Below, one piece after another: positions 1-11,361 of a stretch of 64,000 nt of DNA. The translations under genes were made by a program, and so were the position numbers. The stretch is from the NCBI GenBank assembly GCA_973895155.1, contig OZ316895.1, forward strand, positions 8,246,001 through 8,310,000, in the 5' to 3' direction. Position 1 is the first letter of the stretch. Every line of letters begins with the position of its first letter. The notes under the pieces were generated by a model. That model saw only the letters and a list, made by a program, of their open reading frames with translations, made no database searches and was not told where the DNA came from. This DNA comes from Marsupella aquatica. Its lineage: Eukaryota; Marchantiophyta.

Positions 1-42
1 TGCCCAGAGGAAATATGGGGCCACAGTTGCACGAAAACATAC

Positions 43-2025
43 CTGAATAGTGGCCAGAACGAACAGGAGCACTCCAAGGAGCTTATGATTGTTGATGTCA
101 ACTCCTGGAAACAGATTGTCCATATTGAATCCTGTGATCAAACCAGCCAAGACGAAACCGTACCCAAGAACCTGGGAAAAGGCATGGACGTAGAACCAAT
201 GCGGATCAAAGGCTCTAGCGTAGCGAGCCGCGATTGCCCCAATAGGGAGGAGCACTCCCCAGCCGATGATGTTGAGAACTCCATGAGTGGTCCTTCTGCC
301 GTCTACATTTACTGTCGTTACTGCAGCAGAGCCTGAGAGCAAGAGGGAAAGAGCAAATTCAGTACTTTCTTCGCAAGAGTGAAGTGCGTGACCTCCCCAT
401 GTGCACAATTCTGACTTCCTCTCTGAACTACCACGGGTCCCAGGGGAATGACTGATCCAGATATCCTACATGCCATATTCAGAAACCGTCTCTTCGGTGG
501 ACTATTTTTTCAATTTTACGGCACCTCAGGTCTAAGACACAACCACTATGTGGGGAGAGGGAAAACATTGTGCACACAATTTACAACTTCCATTCACTCT
601 GAACCTCTCCCGGCTGCACCCTCTCCCTCCGACTATGCCCAAAAGTGCCCCCTGGCCAATTAACGAAGATCGAAGGGGAGTAATGACATACCTGTTACAA
701 AATCTATTTGGACTGACGACTCGCCTTGATGCTGCAGTTGGTTGCCAGTAATAAGACTACCGGTTGGAATATCACCCGGCTGTCCCATAACGAAGTTTTG
801 AAACGCAAAGTTGGAAGGGGTACTTTGCAGAACTTCGTACGTTAGGTACATATTGTTCGTATCTACGACGACCTTTGGCCGGTTGCCACTGGCGAAACTC
901 AATCGTTTAGTATCCGGGTTGACGCCTGTAGCGGCCTGTTGTGTAATGTGATAAGTGCCAACCTGAGGTGCGGACCCGCTTGGGCTCATCCAAAAAATTA
1001 TGGCATCAGTATTTACCATGCTATTCTGTTGGGCATTGAACCCCATGCCATACCATCGGGCTTGGGTTTCTATGGGAACCGATAGAATAACACTTAAAAC
1101 ATGAGGTGACGTCGAGTTGTCGAGTTTATACTGTCACAAGGCCAGCCGTTAAAGACACCAGTAAGTCAGACTGCAAGAGCGTTTCTAATATCCGCGTAGG
1201 GAAAGACAGTGACCCATACTAACAGTGAGAACAGACCACAGGGAATCACAAAATTAGATACACCACCGCAAAAAATTCACGCCATCATAACCATATATGG
1301 CAGCTAGCGTAGCAAACCAAGATTTTGGGCTCGTTCAAATGTCGGCAAAACAATGGAAGTTCTCGTCTTGTGCTGATGATCCCACTTTGGGTTGGGCAAG
1401 GAGCGGTGCTAGTTAAGCAACTTTAAAGTAAATTATTCCACACAAGGAGTCAGAAGGATACCAAAAGAAGCGAAGATCAGATCTAGAAGGGGAAAACATT
1501 GAATCCTCTGACATTAGACAAGCGTGTTCATATCTTGTCTAATTTCCAAAAAAGAATCACAAAATTAACTCCTGAACTTATCCTCCGAAGGACACTGAAC
1601 TAAGAGACTTTCTGCAATCCAGAGGACACGCATAGCAAAGAAACGAGCCCCAAATTCAGACAGGAGGCTCACCTGACAGCTAATGTGGTGACCAGAATAA
1701 CTTTAGAGGGATCTGCTAATGGACTGTCACCCGTAAGGTTTGGAAAAGGAAGCGATGGAGACTACCAATAATACAGACAAGGTTTGAGCCATACCCAAAG
1801 ATTGTAAGTACCCAATGGGCTCGCACCGGCCACTGACACCTGCTTGCAAGAGGTTGCACCAAGGCTTGTTAGGGAGCTTGGGGGTTTCGCACTACTTGGG
1901 CAGGACTGGATCGACTGGCCACTAATGCCGACTATGATTGTCGCCAGGCTCACAAGCAATAACACTGTTGAACACAATGTCTTCGGTAGCCCACCGCCAA
2001 GTCCCATCATGACCAATTTTCGCAT
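43..2025 (-). CDS. DOMON domain / cytochrome b561 protein, 3' end beyond the window
   Basis: Exons, in transcript order, are 1795-2025, 692-1130 and 43-332; all junctions are GT/AG and the phases agree (320 codons seen). Residues 1-36 are a signal peptide with a long hydrophobic core. Residues about 60-223 form a DOMON domain (RWYGMGFN around 102-109, then NSMVNTDAIIFW); M115 and H211 are possible heme ligands by analogy with AIR12-type proteins. The third exon starts a cytochrome b561 domain with THGVLNIIGWGVLLPIGAI (H240), YVHAFSQVLGYG (H273) and NNHKLLG (H306). These are three of the four histidines expected to bind two hemes; the fourth should lie in the next exon, left of the window. Proteins of this type are thought to carry electrons across the plasma membrane using ascorbate. 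The family call is firm; the exon 1 donor (1795) is inferred from phase and DOMON continuity. Confidence 0.88.
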
Positions 2026-3704
2026 GGACTATTCTGAACTGGCAAACCGGCTGGGACTGTACTGATGATCGTGAGAGAAGAGTTCTAATCTGCGTGCAAC
2101 AACGTGTGTAAACAGTTAGAAAGGGCAAGAGAGAGGAAAGGCAACGAGCCACTCGCTGAAAATCTGATAGCACGAATACAACGTCAATCGTCAGAATTAG
2201 TGAGCAACTCTTACTACTCGCTCACCCTCCCCACTACCCAATCTCAGCTACCTCGAAGCAAACTGGAGTCGTTGCCGTCGTCGTAGTCAGGCAAACTGCA
2301 GACGAGGGAAAGCACTTCAGCAGTGACTATTGTGCTTTGATGCATCGAGGGTTCGCGGCTATGTAGCAATAGAGGACCTCGAGCATACATTATCCGAGCT
2401 GTTCGAAACACTGATCGGGTCCGCACAAGGGAAAAACGATAGTCCCCAGGACCACAATTTCGATCCTAATGCTCAGCAGGTTGATAAGAACAGCTAGCCA
2501 CTCCACTCTTTGGTAGCCGATTATTACCCGTTCGTTCTCTCCTTTCCTCTATTCTCCCAGAATCTGACACTTTCACACATTTGTTCTCTCCTCGTCAGCT
2601 CTGAGCCAGCGCTTACGATGCCCTTATAGGTACACGAGATGAAATGTTCGCACTACTGAACTTCGTAACTGTCCTCCCAAACCTCTCAATTTCACCATGC
2701 GGACCATCTGCTACATCTCTCACAAAGTCATTCTTCTTTCCACTGCCGCTGACACAGGGCTGGCTGCAAACCCTCTCAGCCGGGGCCAACACCGAAATTC
2801 AACCCAAAATTCTCCTCTAACTTTCCATGACCTGGAGTAATGCCCCTCATCAATGAGCCGCATCCTTTGACCACCCCACGTCTGGCTACAGTGCTTATCA
2901 CCCGAGTACCTGCTGAATCCCCGAGTTCTGACTTCAGACCAACATCAATGCCGTGATGCCGAGATCCCACTTCTAGCGCTCGCGTCCGGACTGCTCTCGC
3001 ATTGACCTCCCTTCCAATCCTCACCAGATTGTAATCTCACAAAAGCACAAAATCTGAGGCCGCTCCATGACCTCTAAAAAGCAGTGGCAAAGTGCAAACA
3101 CACGCACACTCCGCAATCAACCAGCAATCACGAATGAGAGACCACTACCTGATCAACGATCGCCCACCACACATGCGATCGAGGACTAACCACCAACGGG
3201 CGATGGATGATTCCGCAGCAGAAGTGCACCTAGAGACAGAGAGAGCAGAGCACAGCGGTAGCTCGATGGAAAACGAAGACACTTATCTCCAAGCTCCCTT
3301 TATCACGATCGGACAATGGGCAACGAGGGCGGCAGCGAGCAACGACTCGTTCAGGCCCTGTCCATCGATCCAAAGCGGCAGCTTGGTGGGCAATCTGCGA
3401 GCAAGTCGATGCGATCCTCACTCTGCTTTGAATGGTCCTTCGAATGGTCCGAAGACAGGCCAAGGGGCAAGAGTCGGGGCGACAAACTGGGGCCGAGTCT
3501 CTGGCTCGTTCGTTCCTCACGCCGTATTTAGTGAATCAATCGCTTGCCGAGACAGCAAGCAATGCGACCAGCGAGGCAAGCTACGAGCCAGATGTGGAAG
3601 AAGCCGAACGCGGGCACGAATGCACCAGCAATCACCGCCTGGTACACTACTACTGCCACTCCTGGCATGCAAGATCGACCTTTCCTCGCCGCCTGCTCTC
3701 TCCA
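2026..3704. other. Upstream region of the DOMON-b561 gene, no supported gene
   Basis: This should hold the promoter and 5' leader of the minus-strand gene ending at 2025. Overlapping open frames of up to 266 codons exist at 3092-3892, but they are serine/arginine-rich, occur in several frames at once and show no domain. I annotate no gene. Confidence 0.5.
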
Positions 3705-3771
3705 GACTTCACACGGAGGAGAGGACTTCACACGGAGGAGAGGAGGAGAGGAGAAGAGAAGAGAAGAGAGG
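3705..3771. repeat. Purine-rich tract with a 19-bp tandem duplication
   Basis: Two copies of a 19-bp unit (GACTTCACACGGAGGAGAG) at 3705-3723 and 3724-3742 run into a GA-only tract to about 3771. Such tracts slip during replication and can form triplex DNA. Confidence 0.85.
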
Positions 3772-5432
3772 CTACCCGGAGTCCAATGTTGTTTGTCGTT
3801 TACGTAAAACAGTCCTTCTAAAGTGCCGAAAGCAGGGCGGCGCGGGCGGGCAGCCTCATAAAACGAGTCTCCTCAAGTTCATCGAAACGTGACACTAATT
3901 AGTGGGTCCCAAAGCTAACAATTTGATGCACCTTTTTACGGGTTTTGACACTAAATAGGGGGTCTCAAAATAATAACTTGATTATTTGATGCACCTTGTT
4001 AAGAGTTATGGACAAAAAAAGTTAATGATTATCAAATTTATAGTTCAGAGTTTTTTTCCATAAATCTTATGCCATTATCTTCAATCACCCTAGAGACAGG
4101 AAAAACAAAACAAAAACTTTTAGATAATCTTCTGAAAAAGTGTGACCATCCTTTATGGCCTAATACCATACCATCATCCATACCTTCAAAGTTTTGAAAC
4201 GCGCTAATAATAACAATACGTGATTTAAACCAAATAATTGGGTTTACCTTAGTACAAAGTGACATAATAAAATATTGTGACTAAGGGACACAAGACATGG
4301 GGACATCGTGGTTTGTTTTTGTTTAATTAAGTGCTGTAACTCATCTGGTCACGTTTCATTGATTTAAACCAAATAATTGGGTTTACCTTAGTACAAAGTG
4401 ACATAGTACAATATTGTGACTAAGGGACACAAGACATGGAGACATTTTGGTTTTTTTTGTTTAATTAAGTAATGTAACTCATATGGTCAGGTTTCACCAT
4501 CTGATAATCATCTCATGGACCTTCACCACAACACCCTCTTCAGCCGTCAACATTGCCTTTGCACAACCCCAGCCCAGAACAATAACTATTTCTTTTTCTA
4601 GGAAGTGACACAACACAAAAGTATTATTTGCCTGATTTTTAATTTTAAAAAGCAATGTATAACTAAAAAGTCAATGTTTACATCCAGATACTTACTGTGG
4701 AATATTTTCTTTTAAATTATATACGCAATCCACTGTACTTTGTACAAAATTTAATAATCATTTCTTATATCGCACTAACCTAGATGGGGCTAAGGGAAAC
4801 TCGAAAGCCTGATAAAGCTGGGAATAAAAACGAATAGAAGCGTCATTAATTGCAATTTGTCAGCACGGTTTTCTCATTTTAACAGTCTATCGCGGGCAAA
4901 GAGGCTGCCCAAGGCGAGAGCACAAAGTCAGCAGCCGTGTTTAAAGTGTTCGACGATTCATGATAAATAAAATAAAATAAAATAAAATGGCAGTACATAG
5001 AGAGTGTTGCCAAGCGTACCGCTTGATCAATCGGTGTTGAGCGCTCTTCTGCAGCGGTCAGCTGTGGACCACGACGCCGAGTTCTTTGGGTAGCCCATCT
5101 CCACACTGCGACATATCGGTGTTGGACATTTCTACGGTCAGCAGCCGAGCAGCGTCTACTAGTGGGGAATAAATGATCACGTTTTAACCCTGGTTTTCAG
5201 GTCGGAACGCACGAGATAAATCGGTGTTTAGGAGACGAAATACACACGACACTTCTTTTTTACTTTGTACTCCGTATTTGGAGTGGTCTAGCCCCCTCTG
5301 CCCGCTGCGACCAAGTCGTCGACCCTGGTCCAATGCAAACGAGTCCTGAATATTCCTACTTACGTATTGTGCTCGTGGGGGAAAAGAACCCACCTTCGAT
5401 CGATTTCTTTGCAGGGAAAAAAGCAATCGAGG
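3772..5432. other. AT-rich interval, no gene seen
   Basis: Apart from the 139-bp tandem duplication listed separately, there is only AT-rich sequence, a short TAAAA-type run near 4970-4987 and short shadow frames. Confidence 0.6.
4221..4498. repeat. Tandem duplication, 139-bp period, two copies
   Basis: The segment starting TGATTTAAACCAAATAATTG at 4221 recurs at 4360 and the copies align to about 4498. Differences are scattered (for example a poly-T run versus TTTGTTTTTG), so the duplication is not recent. No coding potential. Confidence 0.9.
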
Positions 5433-5588
5433 GGGGTCTCAGTGAAATTTAACTGTCCAAGGGGGACCGGGGGAAAAACATCAAGTGGAGATATTTTGTG
5501 AGGATCGACGGGGGTCTCAGTGAATTTTAACTGTCCAAGAGGGACCAGGGAAACAAAATCAAAGTGGAGATATTCTGGGAGGTATTTA
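5433..5588. repeat. Tandem duplication, 78-bp period, two copies
   Basis: The unit beginning GGGGTCTCAGTGAA at 5433 repeats at 5511. Both copies contain AACTGTCCAAG(A/G)GGGACC and end in a GTGGAGATATT motif. Confidence 0.88.
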
Positions 5589-6607
5589 TTTGATGGACCC
5601 AGGAAATGAAAGTGTTACATGATGGGACCCCTGAGATTTTGAATGTGCTGATTTAAGGTTTATCAACGGTTGGATCAATCAGGGTTCCCATCACGTAACA
5701 TTTCTCATTTTGGAGGTACATCAAGCATATACATGGTTACTTTCATGAACAAGTGACAAAGAACTCAAGTGGCAACTTTGGGGCAAGCAAGTGGGCATAA
5801 GAAATTGTCAAAAGAGGGGGAGTGTCCAAGCTTTTTCTCTTTGATCATTATTACAGGTCACCCGTGCAATGTATACCACAGTGGATTTGAAGTGTGGTCA
5901 AGATGAATTGTGTGTTGATCATTACAGGGTGTTGCGCCCCGGCTTCAACAACATGTATGCTTCTGCTTCACCCTTGGCTTCAACAACAGTCCCTTCATGA
6001 GCTGGGGTTATAAGTATAGTTATTACGTCCATGTTGTCAACGCCAAAGGTGGCCCAATGAAAGTTTGCAACCTGGTTTGCACACAGAAAAGGATATTGTC
6101 CAAAGAGAAGTTTTGTCAGTCCATCCTTGTTATTGATGAGGTAAGTGATGAAAGCAAAAGTTTGCATGCAGAAAAGAGAATTTGTGTTACTGAATGAAGT
6201 GAAAGATTGTCAACACAGAAGATTGAAAGTGTAAGCAAGACATGGGAGGCACAATTGGGTAGAGAGAGTAAGGCAAGAGTTGAGTGAGAGCCAAAGCAAC
6301 AGAGGGGCAGGTCGGCAATGGTGCTTGGAACTTTTGACAAACCCCTCCCGTCTCCCTTTTTTGTTTCCTTCTCTCGTTTGCTTCCCTCCACCCCCTTTGT
6401 TTTCCCCTTTTCAGGGCAAGGGGCAAGAAAAATTCAAAGCAATAAGAACTATCGAAAGTAAGAAAGGAATCAATCTTAAGTTTCCCCTCTCTGGTGACCT
6501 CTGTGCTTTCTTAAACCTCACATTCCCTTTCCCTCCCCTCTCCTCCCTCTCCTCCCCATTAATTAATTGTTGAATAGAATAAAAAAACAAAAGAACTTTC
6601 CCACCTG

Positions 6608-6625
6608 CCCCCCCCCCCCCCCCCC
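6608..6625. repeat. Poly-C tract (18 bases)
   Basis: Uninterrupted run of 18 C on the plus strand. Three further long C runs occur at 23689-23701, 25947-25965 and 34835-34854. Confidence 0.95.
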
Positions 6626-7969
6626 AACCCCCACAAAGCAAAATACAAATCTCCCTCTACCCCAAAAACTCCCACTGTTTGCCTCCTTACCATTGAAAAA
6701 CCAAAAGCTTTTGTTGTTGTTCTTCCCCTCACACATGGTAGAGTAGTGGCTCCCACACACCTAAACACCCTGGGATTCTTTTGTACCTCATCGTGCCATA
6801 GCATCTATACTTGACTTCTCTTCCTTTTTTGTATCTCTTCCTGTCCCGTGCCTTTTTGTCTTCCCTAATCCCTCCCTCCGCTCCTCTGAGTGCAACTCTC
6901 CCTTTGAGCTACCATCTCAGGAAAGTTGGTCTCAAGTTAGACCCCGTACCCTCGAGAGCAGCATCATGTGGCCCATTCATAATGCTATAAGGCACGTCCT
7001 CAATAGGGCGTGTCAAAGTTCTCCTGTACCACTGTGCTTACCGTTTTAATGTTTTGGATGTACCACCCTTATGGGGTATGTATTTTGGTAACCCATAACT
7101 ATTCTGTCCTAGCCAAAAGTGTGTTTTATGTCCTGAGTCGGAGCTCGGGTACAACTGTGCTTTGACATGCCCTAATGGACATCAAGATCTCATATAATTA
7201 TGGCCTGTTGAAGTTGGGGGCTTGGGGAAACACGCCTGGACCAGACCTTTGCACTTGGACCCAAGACTTGCACCGCACCTAGACTGGCATCAGGCCAGGG
7301 TCTCCATCAATGGCCACATCCTAGACTGATATTGGGTAGGGACATTCATCACTGGTTGCACTTGGACTAGAGTCAAGTGGGATGCGTCTAAATGCAGAAA
7401 CTGCGCGAGGATTGGCAGCACAATCTATACCTGGACCAGCTTGCGCCTTGGAAATAACTACTGGACCACTAGACCTGAGTACTTATGAGGACATAATTTT
7501 CCGCCACAAACACTTTTGGAGACTGTGAGACATTGTTGTAATTGGCATTCCAATGCCAACATGCACGGCTGAGGGTAAGTCAAACAAACCTCATTTGGGT
7601 TAAGAATTAAAACATAATAGACCAAAGCTGGTCCTGAGGTGACAGTCTCCAAGTGAGCCTAAGGAGGGGGTGACCTTAAGAGACATTAGTTCTGCTGGGA
7701 GTCAAGACCCATAATCAATAACTGAACATTCTTAGATCAATGATGTGAGACACGGTGATCTCTGAGTGCTAGCAAACTTGTAGCAAACCTAGATAGAAAA
7801 GTTATAAGGCAAATGGACGGACCTGGACACTCTACAACATAAATGATAAATTGTTGCAAGTGGGGAAAGATGAAGATGCTAGTGTACAATTATTTGGAAT
7901 GACTGGTTGTGAATTCTCCAAACAAAGGAGTAGCCACCAAGAAATTTGGGGACGTGCTTTGGGAGGACT

Positions 7970-8385
7970 TTTGCTTTGGGGAAGCGAGCAGGGAAAACAT
8001 TTAAAGTCAATACCTACAAAGATTTTACTATTGCCATAATTTTATAAAGGTTGACCTCATAGTTTTTCATTTGTTTGGTACGTGCACTTCCCCAAGCCTC
8101 GATGCTAAGCTTTCCTTGGATATAGATGGTGACTACCATTGAGTCCATTTCCACCCCAACCTTAGCTTGCCCTCAGATTCATGGTCTAGAGGTAGGCCTT
8201 TATTAGCTTCCTATTGCACTTTATGAGATAGATGGATAGAAAGATTATTGATGATTAATATTTTTTTCTTTTGGGCGAAAAGAGAAGGGAAACCATGAAA
8301 AGTCATTACTTACAAAGATACTCTTACTGCCATACCTATATGAAGGTTTGACTGGAATAATTTTTCATTCATTCTGTACACTTGC
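7970..8385. repeat. Degenerate direct repeats about 300 bp apart
   Basis: Sequence around 7975-8085 (ACCTACAAAGATTTTACTATTGCCATA..., ending in a GTACGTGCACTT motif) resembles 8275-8385 (ACTTACAAAGATACTCTTACTGCCATA..., ending GTACACTTGC). They are likely two relics of one dispersed repeat. Confidence 0.6.
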
Positions 8386-9737
8386 AAAAAGTCACCTTCT
8401 TGTCAGGATTCTTGGCTCCTTTGGTATGTTGGTATGTTGCCTCTATGGTGACCCCTTTTTTAGTGAAGCCGTTGGGTTGTTTGTTTATGAAAAGTAAACC
8501 CTAAATCAATGTGCAGTGACCACCTTGCAGATACCCAAACTTTGATTGACAACCTCAATCTTACCCCAGTGTGGACTGCCACTTTGCTTTGAGGATGGGC
8601 TAAGTAGCTTCTATAGTTCATTGGTAGCTCATTTCTGTCTAAGTGACAGCTAATTGTACGTTTGTTCCTGTGGCATCCCTAGATTTTACATCTAGCCACA
8701 TCTTGTTTTGCCTGATGAGCACTTTCCAATGGCCAGGATTGTTTTGTCACCGTGTGGGGTCATTTAAAGTGAAATGTGGTTGGGATTGATGTGCCTTTTG
8801 CACTCTGTAAACTATTGTTTTCCTTCCAAGTAATCTAAATTTATAATATTGAATCTTGCTCATTTTAGTTCTTTGTCCCGTTACAAAATGCATTTTGGGC
8901 AGGAATGAATGACAGGTGTTAGATCGGGTCTGGTAACTGCACATCAAAATATGAACATATATGATGTACGACATCATTCCACACCATGATTAACATCATA
9001 ATTTATTTTAAATCAATGTATATTATCACATTTTGATGTGTGATTACCGGCAGGGCTGTTAGATCTTTTGGGTGATTTTTTGTAGCCATTTGATTATTAA
9101 TTCTTGTGGCATCCCTAGACATTGCAATAGACATTGCAATAGACTAAGTGAGAACAAGAACAATTGTACTTAAGAATACAATTATGAAGAGTACTAGATT
9201 GTATTTCTTACTCTCCCATGGGGACTACAACTCTACAAAGGTGGAGTGATTATATTATACTCTCATAAAGACATAAAGATAAAACACTATCCAAAGATGA
9301 GGGAGAAGGTAGCAAGAAATTGGCATGGAGGAAGAAAAAAGGGAGAGTCGGATAAAGGAAAAAAAGAACAAAAATTGATGAAGATGAGAATGAAAAAGGT
9401 TGGAGAAAATGAGAAGGGGATAAAGTGAGATAGTATTGTATTTTCCTCCCTCCCCCACCCCTTTTTAAAAGAAGCATGTATATATTTATGGCCTTAAATA
9501 TTAATAATTTCAATTGTAATAAACATTTGGGGTGATCATGCTACGATCCCGTGCTGTAGTGGCCGATGTCACGGTCCATCTTGCATTTCCATGTTCTCAC
9601 CTTCATCCTCCTCCGCAATAACACATTCACAATAATGACCAAAATGACAAACACCATCAAAAAATGACATTTTTAATGCTACATTTTTTTGCGGCGCATA
9701 GGGAATGAGTTTGCCTGCATTTTTTTGTGTTTCCTCG

Positions 9738-10180
9738 ACAACTTTGCCTCACCTCGACATTTTTTTCTCCTTTTGACATATTTTCTTCACCTCAACATCT
9801 TCTGTGCAATGCACGGGCATTTTTTTGTGTTCTTTATTTCACCACGACATCTTTCCCTCACCCTTGACATCTTTTCTCTTCCCGACAATCATGTTTTTCT
9901 CATATTTACATCTTTTTCTCACCTTGCCATCTTTTTTCTCCTCGACGTCTTTTTTTTGTTTTGACTTCTTTTCCTCACCTCGACATTTTTTTCTCGCATC
10001 GACACTTTTTTCACACCAACACCTTTTCTTCACCTCAAAATAATTTTCTCTCATTGACAACTTTTTTCATACCAACATTTTTTCTTCACCTTGACATCTT
10101 TTTCTCTCATTGACAACTTTTTTCACACCATCTTTTCTTCACTTTGACATTTTTTTCACCTCAACATCTTTTGTGCAACG
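9738..10180. repeat. Degenerate T-rich minisatellite
   Basis: More than fifteen diverged units of about 17-25 bp follow each other, each with a core like CACCTCGACATCTTTTTTCTC. The core alternates between CCTCGACAT, CCTTGACAT, CATTGACAA and CACACCAACA. Long open frames on both strands here are a by-product of the repeat. Confidence 0.85.
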
Positions 10181-10658
10181 CACAGGCATCAGGCTAGTTT
10201 GGTTAATAAATGGCTTCAAGTTTTCCATTTCCTCAAACAAGTATTTGCCATCATATCTAATCCAGGTGTCGAGAGTGGGAAGTGGTCTGATGATTCAGGA
10301 GGTAGAGATGCTGGTGTAAAACTAAGCTTAATCTAATGCCAGACTCACAATAAGGAACTCCACTGTTTCTCTCATTGCATCAATGATTGGGTGATAGGCT
10401 ATTGCTCAGGCTATTGCATTTCACATTTTAAACTTGCATGACTCTCCTGTCAAGTTGACTCTCCACTATGGGCAAGCTTTCAATGAGTAGCAACTTTTAA
10501 AGATTCTTCCTATGCAAGCTATGAATGGACCATCTCTAGAACCACAAGCGTAATAGGGCTTGTGTATTTCAAGGAAAGGGAATAGTTTATCCACAATTGG
10601 CAAAATGTTCTTCTAGTCACCAAAGGGACACCATACCTGAACCACAAGGCGTCACAAC
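10181..10658. other. Gene-free interval before the solo LTR
   Basis: Nothing recognisable between the T-rich minisatellite and the solo LTR that begins at 10664. Confidence 0.5.
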
Positions 10659-10751
10659 TAGCATGTTGGGGATAATCCATATCCCGAGACACCATGAACA
10701 TGTGAACACCATACAAACTAGTTGATACAGCGAGTACATGATTCACCTCAC

Positions 10752-11114
10752 TGTTGAACATAGACGACACTCGTAACGGTAAGCACATGACACATCCAAC
10801 GCGCAAGTAGTTGACACAAGAGATACGTGGTTCACCTCCTCGAGGCTACGTCCACGGCCTCGAGGCTACGTCCACGGGAACACACAAGAGAGCTTTACTG
10901 AACTCTAAGCCCGTCGGCCATACCAAGTCTCCACAGTGTAAGCTCTCCTCATCTCTCAAGTGGCTCCATAACAATGAGCCTAAGTTCCACTTATCCAAGC
11001 AAACACCGCTTGGCATATAGTGTGCATCCTAGTTAACCTAACCACGTCTCCGACTATGGTTAGTCTAACTATGGTTACATGTCGTAACCCTAGATCTTGA
11101 GTAAATACCTAATA
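10752..11114 (-). repeat. 3' LTR of copia copy 1
   Basis: 363 bp. It carries a 20-bp tandem duplication of CCTCGAGGCTACGTCCACGG that the other LTR lacks. Its inner end reads AATA where the partner reads AACA, so one terminal base of the TG...CA pair is mutated. Confidence 0.93.
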
Positions 11115-11125
11115 ATCTCCCCCTT
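11115..11125 (-). other. Polypurine tract of copia copy 1
   Basis: On the element's sense strand this reads AAGGGGGAGAT directly before the 3' LTR, the expected primer for plus-strand synthesis. Copy 2 has the same tract. Confidence 0.85.
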
Positions 11126-11361
11126 GACTCTGGTCTAGGGGAGGATAATACTGCTAACCTATATGATTCCTTAGCGGGAAGTTCTGCACGAAAACCAACA
11201 TGGTTTTTCCTCTCTAACTAGAGCAAACCAGAACTAAGCCGTAGCCTATTACTAGGAGTGAAGAAGAGCATATATCAGTAATTACAGCGAATGTTAAGAA
11301 AAAACCCTTACTTGTGAGGCAATTGCAAAACCTGCAGCACACCACGATGTCTAGAGAAACT

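Larger units (their letters stand above)
5589..9737. other. Long gene-free interval
   Basis: I see no gene with a domain or a consistent splice model. The stretch contains pyrimidine-rich sequence (6320-6900), an 18-base C run, a pair of degenerate direct repeats (7970-8385), a GGCATCCCTAGA motif occurring twice (near 8670 and 9108) and purine-rich low complexity at 9290-9430. It is probably decayed repeat DNA. Confidence 0.5.

Noticed and set aside
1683-1740. Possible extra exon of the DOMON gene on the minus strand (SPLADPSKVILVTTLAV)
   Set aside because: The phase does not fit, while joining exon 1 at 1795 directly to the exon starting at 1130 gives an uninterrupted DOMON domain.
3092-3892. 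266-codon open frame
   Set aside because: Compositionally biased, overlaps several other open frames on both strands, runs through a purine microsatellite and shows no domain or splice support.
9689-10043. Phe/Ser-rich open frames resembling membrane proteins
   Set aside because: They are translations of the T-rich minisatellite.
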